Assembly: GCA_029953615.1 (NCBI GenBank)
Contig: CP124529.1
Coordinates: 5,358,494 to 5,422,493, forward strand
Origin: Pseudomonas putida
Lineage (GTDB): Bacteria > Pseudomonadota > Gammaproteobacteria > Pseudomonadales > Pseudomonadaceae
Direction of reading: 5' to 3'
Length of the DNA stretch: 64,000 bases
Every line of letters begins with the position of its first letter. Positions within the stretch are counted from its first letter, which is position 1. The position numbers and the translations under genes were made by a program. The notes beneath the pieces were generated by a model that was given only the letters and a program-made list of their open reading frames with translations, was not told where the DNA came from and searched no databases. This document shows, in pieces, positions 1 to 8,703 of the stretch.

Positions 1-558
1 TACCCGAAACAGAGCGAAGCGCTGGTCATGAGCCTGGAGCCGATGAAAGAGGCGGCACCAATCATCCTTCACCACCAGGAACGCTGGGATGGGAGTGGTT
101 TTCCGGGCCACCTGAAGGGCGCGGCCATTCCACTGGGCGCCCGCTGGTTGAAAATGGCCGTGGATTTCATCGAATTGCAGCGCGGACTGGTCCTGGACCG
201 CCAGCTCAACAGCGACGAGGCACTGCTCTACATACGCAAATATGCCGGAAAACTGTATGACCCAGACCTGGTGGAAGACTTCGTCAGCGTCTGTGCCGAG
301 TATATGCGTGACATTACCTTGACCGACCCGGCGATCAAGGTATTGAGCACGCACGAGCTGGCAGAGGGCATGATACTGGCGCGCAACCTCAATGCCGACA
401 ACGGCATGCTGCTATTGAACGCCGGCAAGGTACTGAACGGTCTGCTGGTGAAAAAACTGATTGCCTTCGAAGAAATGGAAGGTGGCAAGTACAGCGTGTT
501 CGTCAGGATTCCCGAGGAGGCAGCCAACCTGCAGCCATCGCCCGTAGCGGCAGGCTGA
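1..558 (+). CDS. HD-GYP domain protein, C-terminal part (cyclic-di-GMP phosphodiesterase type)
   Basis: The frame is open from base 1, so the gene starts outside the window. The visible part carries the end of an HD-GYP domain: the motif HHQERWDGSGFPG, then IPLGARWLKMAVDF, which fits the loop and helix after the GYP motif, although GYP is GFP here. The metal-binding HD pair would lie upstream and cannot be checked. About 75 residues follow (KVLSTHELAEGMILARNL), an extension often found after HD-GYP in response regulators. Family members hydrolyse cyclic-di-GMP in the cytosol and are often two-component receivers. Whether this one has a receiver domain is not visible. The domain call is firm; activity is inferred. 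Confidence 0.8.
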   Translation, partial: YPKQSEALVMSLEPMKEAAPIILHHQERWDGSGFPGHLKGAAIPLGARWLKMAVDFIELQRGLVLDRQLNSDEALLYIRKYAGKLYDPDLVEDFVSVCAEYMRDITLTDPAIKVLSTHELAEGMILARNLNADNGMLLLNAGKVLNGLLVKKLIAFEEMEGGKYSVFVRIPEEAANLQPSPVAAG

Positions 559-711
559 CACGGCTGCGGGCAGGCGCTGAATCCGTTTGACCAGCATCGT
601 GGATCTGCACGCTATGCTAAGGGATTGAGTTTACTAGGCAAAACACCCCTCCTGCCCCCTCATTTCCCCCGCCAGTAGTATCAAAATTGGCATCAGTTGG
701 TAGCAGCCGTT

Positions 712-730
712 GACTGTCCGCTTTCGACCC
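712..730. repeat. Fragment of a dispersed Pseudomonas intergenic repeat
   Basis: The stretch ending in CCGCTTTCGACCC matches the first half of a hairpin repeat that is complete at 12657-12676 and, as a variant, at 14974-14993. The second half is missing because the inverted-repeat element starting at 729 interrupts it. Confidence 0.5.
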
Positions 731-889
731 AGGCTGCGTGAAAACCCCCGCTGCTTTTCGATGATCGCGCTCGTACGTGAAATCTGAAAAGAGATGGCGG
801 CTCAGCAGACCCAGATTTTGCGTAGAGGCGCGGTTTTTAGGATGTTTTTTGAACAGCCACATCGGTCGGGAGGTTTTCACACAGCCTGG
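729..889. mobile_element. MITE-like or IS-remnant element with inverted ends
   Basis: The left end CCAGGCTGCGTGAAAACCCC (from 729) and the reverse complement of the right end (to 889) agree at 19 of 21 positions. The ends enclose about 160 bp with no convincing coding sequence. This is the structure of a miniature inverted-repeat element or of an insertion sequence that has lost its transposase. It sits inside a dispersed repeat, which supports insertion. The parent IS family is not identified. The remainder of the gap from 559 to 974 shows only the stem described in the next entry. Confidence 0.5.
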
Positions 890-905
890 CCCCATAGCAG
901 CCGAT

Positions 906-976
906 AAGGTGCCGCAGCACCTTCTGCTCGGCGTCTGCCATCAGGGTTGTTTTAGCCGACCCCTCAGCGGCACCTT
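906..976. other. Inverted repeat at the 3' end of the AraC gene
   Basis: AAGGTGCCGC (906-915) pairs exactly with GCGGCACCTT (967-976) across a 51-base loop. The right arm overlaps the stop codon of the minus-strand AraC gene. There is no T-run, so a normal intrinsic terminator is doubtful. Confidence 0.35.
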
Positions 977-1889
977 ACCCGAGAGACCGAAGCTTCGCGA
1001 TATCTCGGCTCGGTGGGGCCCCAAACATCCGGCTGTATTCACGGCTGAACTGCGAGGGACTCTCATAGCCCACCTTGAATCCGGCTGTAGAAACATCCAG
1101 ACCCTCTGAGATCATCAACCTGCGTGCATGCTGCAGGCGAAGTTGTTTTTGATACTGCAAAGGACTCATCGCGGTGACAGCCTTGAATCGATGGTGAAGC
1201 GTCGAGTTACTAAGATTGACATAACTCGCTAGCTTATCAATGTGCAATGGTTGTGCATAATTATTGTTCAGCCACTCAATGGCCCGAGTGACGCGATGGG
1301 TCTGGCTATCGGTTATGGCTATCTCATGTAGACGCTTACCCTGCTGGCCTTTGAGCAGTCGGTAGAAAATTTCCCTCAAAGCGAGCGGCGCCAACGCTGG
1401 GATATCCGATGGTACATCCAACAGACGTACCAATCGCAGCATTGCATCAAGCAAGAAGCTGTCGATCTTATCCAGATATAACCCTCGGTGGGGCTGTTGG
1501 CTCGGCACGCCGATAGGACTGACGTCTGCGATCAGCTGAGCTATTTCTGCCGGATCAATATCCAGGCGGATGCAGAAATAGGGCTTTTCTGAGGATGCCT
1601 CTGTCACTTGACCCGCGAGAGGCAGGGTTACCGAGACGACCAGATAGTTCAAAGGGTCGTAGACATAGCTTTCTTCCCACAGCTGCACCTGTTTACGGCC
1701 CTGCACAACGATACATAGCCCCGGCTTATGTACAGTGTGGATCACATCGGTTGGAGCATCACTGCGAATGAAATGCAGCGGAGCAATTCCCGTCTGAAAC
1801 ACGCCATAGGTGGGAGCATAACGATGCATGGTTGATGCTAGCTCGGCCCTCAGACGCGTCAGCTCTTCGTCCCTGTCATCCACTGCCAT
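975..1889 (-). CDS. AraC family transcriptional regulator (AraC_N type)
   Basis: A 304-residue regulator. Residues about 20-180 fit the AraC_N sensor domain (KPGLCIVVQGRKQV, then YLVVSVTLPLAGQV). The last 100 residues hold two helix-turn-helix motifs (HIDKLASYVNLSNSTLHHRF and VSTAGFKVGYESPSQFSREY). It would act as a cytosolic activator or repressor responding to a small molecule. GGAGG lies two bases before the chosen ATG, which is rather close; Met21 is an alternative start. Regulators of this subgroup often sit beside the oxidoreductase they control. The MDR gene at 2746 is on the same strand with the repeat protein between them, so the target is uncertain. Confidence 0.88.
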   Translation of the reverse strand: MAVDDRDEELTRLRAELASTMHRYAPTYGVFQTGIAPLHFIRSDAPTDVIHTVHKPGLCIVVQGRKQVQLWEESYVYDPLNYLVVSVTLPLAGQVTEASSEKPYFCIRLDIDPAEIAQLIADVSPIGVPSQQPHRGLYLDKIDSFLLDAMLRLVRLLDVPSDIPALAPLALREIFYRLLKGQQGKRLHEIAITDSQTHRVTRAIEWLNNNYAQPLHIDKLASYVNLSNSTLHHRFKAVTAMSPLQYQKQLRLQHARRLMISEGLDVSTAGFKVGYESPSQFSREYSRMFGAPPSRDIAKLRSLG

Positions 1890-2018
1890 TACCTCCCGTT
1901 AGGCTGGTTCTATTGCAGAGAATAAATTGGTCCGCAGCCTTTTGGGTAGATGCTAATGAACACCCTTCAAATGCAAGAGCCCGGCGGGCCGGGCTCTCGG
2001 TAGGATGGGCTATATACG

Positions 2019-2498
2019 TCAGGCATAGGTTACACAATCCGTATCGAATGTAGCCACTCTACGGGCATTAAGACGTTCCGCACCATCTTCAGCCACACGG
2101 CGATCATTCAGGCGATCAGCACCGTCCTCAGCCACACGGCGGTCATTCAGGCGATCAGCACCGTCCTCAGCCACACGGCGGTCATTCAGGCGATCCGAAC
2201 CATCCTCGGCCACGCGGCGGTCATTGAGACGATCTGCACCACCCTCGGCCACGCGGCGGTCATTGAGACGATCCCCACCACCTTCAGCCACACGGCGGTC
2301 ATTCAGACGATCAGTACCACCCTCAGCCACACGGCGGTCATTACGGCGATCCGCACCACCCTCCGCCACAAGGGGAGCCATCACTTCTTTGCAGGTCTGA
2401 TTGGTCCAACTTCCAATCTCTTTGGCTGGCAATGCCATCGAACCTGCGCTGAGAGCAGACAAGGCGATTCCAATCATCATGGTATGTACAGTTTTCAT
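2019..2498 (-). CDS. Secreted 13-residue-repeat protein ('phage infection protein' type)
   Basis: The chosen ATG at 2498 has GGAG at the right distance and opens a clear signal peptide (KTVHTMMIGIALSALSAG, ending near MALPA). The mature protein begins with a short unique part containing one Cys (NQTCKEVMAP). Eight tandem 13-residue units of the type VAEGGADRLNDRR follow, and the protein ends in a short tail with a second Cys (TFDTDCVTYA). The product is about 159 residues, strongly charged, and exported. Pseudomonas genomes carry many such repeat proteins under the name phage infection protein; I know of no proven biochemical role. Copy number is likely variable because the repeats are nearly identical at DNA level. 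Confidence 0.8.
   Translation of the reverse strand: MKTVHTMMIGIALSALSAGSMALPAKEIGSWTNQTCKEVMAPLVAEGGADRRNDRRVAEGGTDRLNDRRVAEGGGDRLNDRRVAEGGADRLNDRRVAEDGSDRLNDRRVAEDGADRLNDRRVAEDGADRLNDRRVAEDGAERLNARRVATFDTDCVTYA
2058..2369 (-). repeat. Coding tandem repeat, 39 bp x 8
   Basis: Eight 39-bp units in frame with the repeat protein. The units at the left end are nearly identical (GAD/EDG types) and diverge towards the right, which suggests recent duplication at the 3' end of the gene. Confidence 0.85.
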
Positions 2499-2745
2499 GA
2501 CAGCGACTCCGTAATTTGCGATGGATTCGTTGCCGGTTTTCAGTGCAAAGCGTGACATGGATTCCTGTTTGTTGCAGGCTCGGTCGCTCTGATGGCCGGC
2601 GGCAGAAGCGGGCTCGCTTTCTGCTTGGGCTCAGATTACGGCGGCGATAAGCAGGCCGTTATTTGGTTCCTGCGAGGCTTTTGCATATTCCTGCGTAGGG
2701 CCGCCTTCTGGCAGATTCACTCGAGCGCAGGGCCTTCGAGGTTAA

Positions 2746-3669
2746 TCACCGATTCACATCGAACACCAGTTTGCCACGAGTATGTCCTCCCCGGCTTAGC
2801 ATCAAAGCCTCAGCCGCTTTGGAAAGCGGAACGACCTCAACCTCGGCGTGTAGCTTCTTCTCAGCAAACAATTTCGCTATCTCCGCTAACTGGCGCCCGT
2901 CCGACCGGGTTGCGAAGTTTTTTCCGACTACGCCGTACTCAAGAGCTTTCTGCACGTTGGGTGTGCTGACAGGCGAGACTAACGCCCCACCACGCTTGAT
3001 CACCGCCCAGGACCGATCCTGAGTTTCTCCGCCGATCAGATCAATCACCGTATCGACATTGCTGACGAGGTTCTCGAACTGTTGTGCGGTGTAATCAATG
3101 AACTGATGGGCGCCGAGTGATCGGAGGTAGCCTCGGTTTCTGGCCGAGCCCGTTGCCACTACATGAGCGCCGGCCAGCCGTGCTAACTGGACCGCGAAAC
3201 TACCCACCCCGCCTGCGGCACCGTGAATCAAAACAGTCTGGCCTGGCTTGATTTCGGCGTGTTCGTGCAGCGCCTGCCAAGCAGTAAGCGCTGCGGCAGG
3301 AATTCCACCGGCGTGAAGAAGTGATAGCCCATCGGGTTTGTGCGCAAGCCTGTCGGGCGTTGCAAGAGCCTGAGTGGCGTAACCACCGACTATTCCAATG
3401 AATCCGAACACCTCATCACCCACAGCGTATTCATGAATATTCTTTCCAACGGCTGCAATGGTGCCAGCAACCTCGACACCCGGCGTGTAGGGGAAGGACA
3501 TTGGGATGAACTGCTTCATGGCCCCCGAGAGAATTTTCCAGTCGATCGGATTGATTCCGCTCCCGGCAACGTCAATCAGAACCTGGTCATCGTTGGGCAC
3601 CAGCTCTACAAGCTCTATCAGCTCAAGCCGCTCAACCTGACCGTACTCTGCCACTTGTATAGCTTTCAT
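2746..3669 (-). CDS. NADP-dependent MDR oxidoreductase (quinone reductase-like)
   Basis: A 307-residue medium-chain dehydrogenase/reductase. The N-terminal GroES-like part has GSGINPIDWKI and YTPGVEVAGTIAAVGK. The Rossmann part has the dinucleotide-binding motif HGAAGGVGSFAVQLARLAGA at about residues 150-169. The structural zinc lobe is absent, as in quinone oxidoreductase relatives, so it should be a zinc-free NADPH-dependent quinone or enone reductase. AAGTTCAT-type leader sequence precedes the start, and GGGGAAG gives an acceptable ribosome site. It lies directly downstream of the DoxX gene on the same strand (58-base gap), so the two may be cotranscribed. The exact substrate is unknown. 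Confidence 0.88.
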   Translation of the reverse strand: MKAIQVAEYGQVERLELIELVELVPNDDQVLIDVAGSGINPIDWKILSGAMKQFIPMSFPYTPGVEVAGTIAAVGKNIHEYAVGDEVFGFIGIVGGYATQALATPDRLAHKPDGLSLLHAGGIPAAALTAWQALHEHAEIKPGQTVLIHGAAGGVGSFAVQLARLAGAHVVATGSARNRGYLRSLGAHQFIDYTAQQFENLVSNVDTVIDLIGGETQDRSWAVIKRGGALVSPVSTPNVQKALEYGVVGKNFATRSDGRQLAEIAKLFAEKKLHAEVEVVPLSKAAEALMLSRGGHTRGKLVFDVNR

Positions 3670-3727
3670 GAACTTCCCCTCTGTAGGTAATGGTTTATCT
3701 AAGTCGATGGATGGCAGCGCGCGTCAG

Positions 3728-4159
3728 TTAATGGCGACGCGAATCCAAGCTGAAGCGGCCTGCGCCGTAGGCCACGATCTGCAGCAAACCGCCGGCCATC
3801 GCGATGTTCTTGAAGAAGTGAATGAATTGATTTTGATCGGCCAGAGCACTGTGGAAGACCACCGCAGTGAGGACACTGAAAAGCGCCAAACCTGCTGCGA
3901 CAACACGGGTCTTATAGCCGGCGACTAGAGCTACACCGCCGGCTATTTCCACAAGAATGGCAAGCGTCAGCGCTAAGGAAGGAAACGGCAGACCCACTGA
4001 ACTGATGTAGCCGATCATCATGGCCGGCGCGTTTACCTTGGATATGCCGGAGAGGATGAATATCGCGCTCAGAAAAACGCGACCTACTAGTGCGGCTGCA
4101 CCAGCTGTTGCAGCCGAAGGATGAGAGGCTGAGCTTGAAACGGTGGTGGCGGGAGGCAT
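3728..4159 (-). CDS. DoxX family membrane protein
   Basis: A 143-residue protein with four hydrophobic segments typical of DoxX: LVGRVFLSAIFILSGISK, then MIGYISSVGLPFP, LALTLAILVEIAGGVALVAG, and a last helix near KNIAMAGGLLQIVAYGAG. The ATG at 4159 is preceded by AAGGA, which selects it over the longer frame. DoxX proteins sit in the inner membrane and are linked with redox and thiol stress and quinone metabolism, which agrees with the reductase gene immediately downstream. The divergent SDR gene shares the upstream region 4160-4455, where a regulator such as a neighbouring AraC protein could act; no operator was recognised. Confidence 0.85.
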   Translation of the reverse strand: MPPATTVSSSASHPSAATAGAAALVGRVFLSAIFILSGISKVNAPAMMIGYISSVGLPFPSLALTLAILVEIAGGVALVAGYKTRVVAAGLALFSVLTAVVFHSALADQNQFIHFFKNIAMAGGLLQIVAYGAGRFSLDSRRH

Positions 4160-4455
4160 GGCATACGTTCCTTGATGTAAGCATTCCGGAATGGAACGCT
4201 GGTAGGAGGAAGTTTGGAACAGCCTCACATAGCTGAATAGACGGTTAATTTCTTGCTTTATGTTCGATTAAATAGAAAAGCCTTTTCCCTTTTTCCCACT
4301 GATAACGGGATGACCTCCAACCCGACCGCTAACGCAGGATCGTGCATGTTGGCAATAGGAATGGGATAACCCAGCCCAGCTCAGGCTTCTTACTCTTGCT
4401 TCACCACCTGCCCGTCGGCGGTGGCACCTCAAGCCAGAAACAGGAGTACGAAAAA

Positions 4456-5193
4456 ATGCACGGCATCGAACAAAAAGTCATCGTGATCACCGGCGCCAGC
4501 AGTGGTATCGGCGAAGCAACAGCCCGCCTGCTTGCCAGCAAAGGCGCTCGCGTGGTCCTGGGCGCCCGCCGCACCGATCGCCTGGAAACTCTGGCCAGGG
4601 AGATTCGTTCAGCAGGCGGTATCGCTGATGTCCTGGCGCTGGATGTCACCAACCTGGATGACATGCAGTCCTTTATAGACTTCGCTGTCGAACTGCACGG
4701 ACGCGTCGACGTGCTGATCAACAATGCCGGCGTCATGCCGCTTTCGAAACTCGAAGCGCTCAAGGTAGATGAGTGGAATCGGATGATCGATGTGAACATT
4801 CGCGGTGTCCTGCACGGCATTGCCGCAACGCTGCCGCTCATGCAAGAACAGCGCGCCGGTCAGATCATCAATATTGCCTCGATTGGAGCCTACGCGGTGA
4901 GCCCGACAGCTGCGGTGTACTGCGCTACCAAATATGCCGTACGAGCCATTTCCGAAGGTTTGCGCCAAGAGGTGGGGGGTGACATCCGGGTCACCGTAAT
5001 TGCCCCAGGCGTCACCGAGTCCGAACTGGCCGACAGCATTTCCGATGAGGGCGGGCGTGCCGAGATGCGCGAGTTCCGCAAGATCGCGATTCCAGCCTCG
5101 GCGATTGCCCGGGCGATCGCCTACGCCGTAGAACAGCCTGCAGATGTCGATGTCAGCGAACTGATCGTGCGTCCAACCGCAAGTCCATTCTGA
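4456..5193 (+). CDS. SDR family oxidoreductase (NADP type)
   Basis: A 245-residue classical short-chain dehydrogenase. It has the cofactor motif TGASSGIG (residues about 12-19), the NNAG motif, the catalytic Ser in NIASIGAY, and the YxxxK pair in YCATKYAV. A basic pair after strand 2 (GARRTDR) suggests NADP. The start at 4456 is set by AGGAG ten bases upstream; a longer frame from 4342 lacks family similarity. It is followed after 27 bases by the Atu4866-type gene and then a terminator, so the two form a short operon. The substrate cannot be told from the sequence. Confidence 0.9.
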   Translation: MHGIEQKVIVITGASSGIGEATARLLASKGARVVLGARRTDRLETLAREIRSAGGIADVLALDVTNLDDMQSFIDFAVELHGRVDVLINNAGVMPLSKLEALKVDEWNRMIDVNIRGVLHGIAATLPLMQEQRAGQIINIASIGAYAVSPTAAVYCATKYAVRAISEGLRQEVGGDIRVTVIAPGVTESELADSISDEGGRAEMREFRKIAIPASAIARAIAYAVEQPADVDVSELIVRPTASPF

Positions 5194-5220
5194 ATATCCG
5201 GTAGACAGCGAGGAAATGCC

Positions 5221-5475
5221 ATGGGTGAACCACTTGGAGATCAGGATAAATACGTTGGCATGTGGGTGACGGCTGACGGACGCATTCGCCATGAGCTCCT
5301 GCCTGGCGGCCGCTATGACGAAGCCCGCGGAGGGCAACAAAGCGCGTACCAAGGTCGATACTGGCTAGAGGGGGATCACATCGAGTATGTGGATGACAGC
5401 GGATTTACTGCCGACGGGGAGTTTCGTAGCAACGTGCTGTATCACGCAGGGATGATTCTGTATCACGAGCGTTGA
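5221..5475 (+). CDS. Atu4866 domain protein
   Basis: An 84-residue soluble protein matching the small Atu4866 beta-sheet family along its whole length: YVGMWVTADGRIRHELLPGG, YQGRYWLEGDHIEYVDDSGF, and the ending HAGMILYHE. The ribosome site GAGGAA lies before the ATG. Members occur as a single domain or fused to oxidoreductases, so a partner role with the SDR upstream is reasonable, but no activity is established. The gene ends eight bases before a strong intrinsic terminator. Confidence 0.8.
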   Translation: MGEPLGDQDKYVGMWVTADGRIRHELLPGGRYDEARGGQQSAYQGRYWLEGDHIEYVDDSGFTADGEFRSNVLYHAGMILYHER

Positions 5476-5482
5476 AGGCCCG

Positions 5483-5511
5483 GCCGGAATGGAGACATTC
5501 CGGCTTTTTTT
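5483..5511 (+). terminator. Intrinsic terminator of the SDR/Atu4866 operon
   Basis: A nine-base stem GCCGGAATG / CATTCCGGC with a GAGA loop, followed directly by seven T. Confidence 0.9.
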
Positions 5512-5682
5512 GGACCTTTACGTTTCAGAACACGCATCCAGAGCGGGTTCTTTACATCCCCAAACGGGTCCGCGATCGGCCTTCACCGTTGAAAGCCTAG
5601 GCTTGAACTTCAAGTCCCCCCTGTGAGACCAACGCCCGAGATGGCTCGTTTGAGCAGGCGTACTGACTGAGGTGGCGATTCC

Positions 5683-6582
5683 ATGGATGTCATAGAGCGG
5701 ACTTCAGCCCATGGTCTGGAGGCTTACATTCGGGGTGAGCGGCTTGCCGCCTCGGACGTCCTGGCCGATAGGGATATGTTGGTGCAGATCTATAACCGGG
5801 AGCGTAAGGAAGAGAGCTTTATCGTGCCCGCCGTAGCTGAGCCCTTGCTCGTGTGGATCATCTCCGGGAATGCTGCCGTTCAGGAGCGTGAGCTTGACGG
5901 CGACTGGCAATGTAGCCAGGTGTCCAAAGGTGATTTCTTCTTGACTACTTCGGCACAGCCTTACGAGATGCGCTGGAACGTAGACGGTGTAGAACCATTT
6001 GAAGTCATGCATATCTACCTCGGCATCCCGCTTTTGGAAAAAGCCATCCATGAGGTCTTGGGCGGGTCTGTGGAAGCGGTTCGACTACGTGAAGTCTCAG
6101 GCGGGCGTGACGATGGGTTGTCCGTTCTACTGGAGCAAGTTCGCCTGGAGCTGACGGTGCACAGGGCTAGTCCTCTTTATCTGCAGGGTCTGGCCCAATG
6201 CATCGCCATCCACCTTGCCCGCAGCTACCTAGACAGCTCAGCGGACGATATCGTGCGCCGCAACGCATTGCCTGCTTACAAGCTGCGCCGCGTGCTGTCG
6301 GCGATGGAGGCGAATTTGGCTGAGGAATTCAATCTTGGACACTTGGCCGAAATAGCTGGGATGAGCGAGTACCACTTCAGCCGGCTGTTCAAAAAAGCCG
6401 CTGGTTATTCCCCGTCGCAGTTCTTTATCAGACTGAGGATGGCAAGAGCCCGGCAGCTCCTGGTCGAAACGGATCGGAGCGTGATCGATATAGGCTTGGA
6501 GATCGGATACAGCAGCCCAAGCCATTTTTCGCAGGTGTTCAAACGTGAGGTTGGCGTCACGCCTACTCAATACCGTAAATAG
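5683..6582 (+). CDS. AraC family transcriptional regulator
   Basis: A 299-residue regulator. The first 190 residues form a cupin-like sensor (LVWIISGNAAVQERELDGDW, FFLTTSAQPYEMRW). The last 100 residues hold the two DNA-binding helices: FNLGHLAEIAGMSEYHFSRL and VIDIGLEIGYSSPSHFSQVF, ending VTPTQYRK. It is transcribed alone and converges with the flavin reductase gene (17-base gap). The region 5512-5682 upstream is its own promoter space. Possible targets are the oxidoreductase genes on either side; the inducer is unknown. Confidence 0.9.
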   Translation: MDVIERTSAHGLEAYIRGERLAASDVLADRDMLVQIYNRERKEESFIVPAVAEPLLVWIISGNAAVQERELDGDWQCSQVSKGDFFLTTSAQPYEMRWNVDGVEPFEVMHIYLGIPLLEKAIHEVLGGSVEAVRLREVSGGRDDGLSVLLEQVRLELTVHRASPLYLQGLAQCIAIHLARSYLDSSADDIVRRNALPAYKLRRVLSAMEANLAEEFNLGHLAEIAGMSEYHFSRLFKKAAGYSPSQFFIRLRMARARQLLVETDRSVIDIGLEIGYSSPSHFSQVFKREVGVTPTQYRK

Positions 6583-6599
6583 TGAGTGGGCCACGCCAG

Positions 6600-7157
6600 T
6601 CAGAGGTTCTGGGGACGAAATTGCTGGCGAAAATCCAAAGTTTTCCCAGCCACCATGAATTGACCGCCTCCCCTGTAGTGCAGCGTTCTGGGCTGATTCA
6701 CGGAGCGATCTACGTGCGCTTTGACGACTTCCCAGATGAACAAGCCGTAATCACCAATCAGCTTCGAGTCGTACAGCTGGCATTCGAAGCTGGCATAACA
6801 TTCGGCTATCAGCGGCGCTGCAACCCGCGTCGCCGCTGTCGCGGTAAGTCCGAATTCACCAAACTTGTCTACGTCACTGCCCGTACTGTTGCCCACCGCG
6901 ACTACCTGGTCCGCCAGCTCCAGGGTGGGTACGTTGATCACACATTCCTGGCTGTTGCGGATCAGTTCGTAGCTGTGGTTCCCCGCCCAGATATAGCAGC
7001 CAAAAAGGGCTGGATCGAACTGCATCATCATGTGCCAGCCCATGGTCATGATGTTGTTTTCGCCGTTCCAGGCTGAGGTCACGAGGACGATGGGCCCGGT
7101 TTCCAGATGCTGGCGAACGTCGATGAGGGGAAAGTCGGATTTTCGAGGTGCGGTCAT
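6600..7157 (-). CDS. Flavin reductase family protein (FMN-binding split barrel)
   Basis: A 185-residue protein with the flavin reductase-like split-barrel pattern: PIVLVTSAWNGENNIMTMGW near residue 20, then CYIWAGNHSYELIRNSQECV and a C-terminal WEVVKAHVD. Members bind FMN and reduce flavin for a partner oxygenase or act directly on a substrate. GGAGG six bases before the ATG at 7157 fixes the start. It is the last gene of a minus-strand group with an SDR and an NTF2-like protein, an arrangement suggesting conversion of a small aromatic or cyclic compound. No oxygenase is visible here. Confidence 0.82.
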   Translation of the reverse strand: MTAPRKSDFPLIDVRQHLETGPIVLVTSAWNGENNIMTMGWHMMMQFDPALFGCYIWAGNHSYELIRNSQECVINVPTLELADQVVAVGNSTGSDVDKFGEFGLTATAATRVAAPLIAECYASFECQLYDSKLIGDYGLFIWEVVKAHVDRSVNQPRTLHYRGGGQFMVAGKTLDFRQQFRPQNL

Positions 7158-7214
7158 GATGCCTCCGCTGAAAAGGTCTGCTAGCAAGGAAACGCGTTGT
7201 GCTGCCAATGCAGC

Positions 7215-7241
7215 ACAACGCGGACAACGCGGACAACGCGG
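7215..7241. repeat. Triple 9-bp tandem repeat
   Basis: ACAACGCGG occurs three times in direct succession between the SDR stop codon and the flavin reductase gene. It may be slippage-derived; no function is evident. Confidence 0.7.
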
Positions 7242-7245
7242 AGGA

Positions 7246-8007
7246 TTAACCTACCGGGACGCTCATGCCGCCATCGGCCATGACCACCGAACCGACAATG
7301 AAGCTGGCGCGCTCGGAAGCCAGGAAAGAGACAATCTCGGCGATCTCTTCCGGTGCTGCAGCTCGACCGATCGGCGCGGACTTGCCATGCTCCTGCAGGA
7401 ACCCACGACCGTCTTCCATGAAGTGGTTCAACAGGTTGGTAACCACATCTCCCACGCCAATGGCGTTGACCCGAATGCCATGCTCAATCGCTTCCAGCGC
7501 CTGGGTACGAGTCAACTGTGCTAATGCGCCTTTGGACGCGGTATAGGCCGCGATACCGGGAAATGCGAAGTAGGACGCGTACGAGGCGATGTTCACGATC
7601 GCGCCGCTCTTGTTCTTCATCATCTCCTTCATCGCCTCTCGGGAATGAAGAAAGGCCCCCGTCACGTTGGTTTGCATCTGCCATTCCCAATCTTCACGGG
7701 TCATTTCGACGAGGGGCTTGTACAGGATGCGACCGGCGTTATTGACCAGGACGTCCAGCTTGCCAAACTTCTCTACCGCCAACGCCACCGCTTGCTCGGC
7801 AGAACCGTCAACCGTGATATCGGCGACGAAAGGAACCAGGCCGGGCCGCTCAAGGGCGTTGACTTTCGGGTCGATATCCTCGGCAATGACTTTCGCTCCA
7901 CGGCTGTGAAGGAGCTCGGCGATGGCCTTCCCGATGCCGCTAGCCGCGCCGGTTACCAGCACCACTTTGCCTGCCACTTCATTTGGGGTTGGGATGAAGT
8001 CAGTCAT
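7246..8007 (-). CDS. SDR family oxidoreductase
   Basis: A 253-residue classical SDR with TGAASGIG (residues about 20-27), NNAG, the catalytic Ser of NIASYASY, and Tyr-Lys in YTASKGAL. The acidic residue after strand 2 (VIAEDIDPK) favours NAD. The C-terminal FLASERASFIVGSVVMADGG is typical of 3-ketoacyl reductase-like members. GGAG precedes the ATG. It lies between the NTF2-like and flavin reductase genes on the same strand, probably in one operon. Confidence 0.9.
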   Translation of the reverse strand: MTDFIPTPNEVAGKVVLVTGAASGIGKAIAELLHSRGAKVIAEDIDPKVNALERPGLVPFVADITVDGSAEQAVALAVEKFGKLDVLVNNAGRILYKPLVEMTREDWEWQMQTNVTGAFLHSREAMKEMMKNKSGAIVNIASYASYFAFPGIAAYTASKGALAQLTRTQALEAIEHGIRVNAIGVGDVVTNLLNHFMEDGRGFLQEHGKSAPIGRAAAPEEIAEIVSFLASERASFIVGSVVMADGGMSVPVG

Positions 8008-8139
8008 TTTGATGTCTCCAAGTCAGGAATTGTTTGTCGCTTTCGACGGTGCCAATTTCTCTCTTTTTGACATTCGACTCCTTGGCGACCTTGCTTTGCC
8101 TGTCGGAGTTTTGCTTCTTTCGTGTACTAGGCAGCGGCG

Positions 8140-8556
8140 CTAGCCCGGCATCACCACGGGGGAGTCCAAGGCATAAGACGCCTGGACAGGATCGAAGTAC
8201 TCACGAATATGCGTCAGCTTTCCCTCAGAAACGCTAACGAAAAGGACATATTCTTGTGAGTAGGTTTTACCCGTCTCAGTGATGATCCCCTGCGCCTTGA
8301 CTTGCGCGACGGCGGACAGTGAATCAGCGAATTGCTGAATACGTATATCGTGGAATCGAAACGATTCAACCGCTCCGACAAACCAGGCGACGTGATTGAG
8401 CACTTGCTCGCGGCCGACTAGCTTTTCCGGGTGACCGAGACTCGGGGCGAAGGGTAGCTCCCAGAGGATGTCTGGGGCGATTAGGGATTTCCATTTTTCA
8501 TGGTCATCAACAAACGTTTCGAAATGGTGTTTGAGAAGCTCGGCTGCCGAATACAT
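8140..8556 (-). CDS. NTF2-like / SnoaL-type protein
   Basis: A 138-residue protein with the cone-shaped NTF2-like pattern: helix YSAAELLKHHFETFVDDHEK, then LIAPDILWELPFAPS, and the ending GKLTHIREYFDPVQA. The start at 8556 has GAGGTG seven bases upstream and is preferred to the longer reading. Relatives are small isomerases, cyclases or hydrolases acting on hydrophobic ring compounds. It is the first gene of the likely operon with the SDR and flavin reductase. The LysR gene ends 147 bases upstream on the same strand. Confidence 0.78.
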   Translation of the reverse strand: MYSAAELLKHHFETFVDDHEKWKSLIAPDILWELPFAPSLGHPEKLVGREQVLNHVAWFVGAVESFRFHDIRIQQFADSLSAVAQVKAQGIITETGKTYSQEYVLFVSVSEGKLTHIREYFDPVQASYALDSPVVMPG

Positions 8557-8703
8557 AGGTTCACCTCGTGGTACCGGAATTTTGTGACCATTGAGGCCAG
8601 GCACCGGAGCGCGGGTCTGGTCTATGAGCAACAGCCTAACAGGGGCCTAGCTGGCTAAAAACCAGAAGAATATCGAAGGTTTTATTCGAATTATTCGACA
8701 AGT

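Noticed and set aside
2058..2369. Regular 39-bp repeats as a possible CRISPR array
   Set aside because: There are no spacers; the repeats are contiguous, in frame, and encode a protein.
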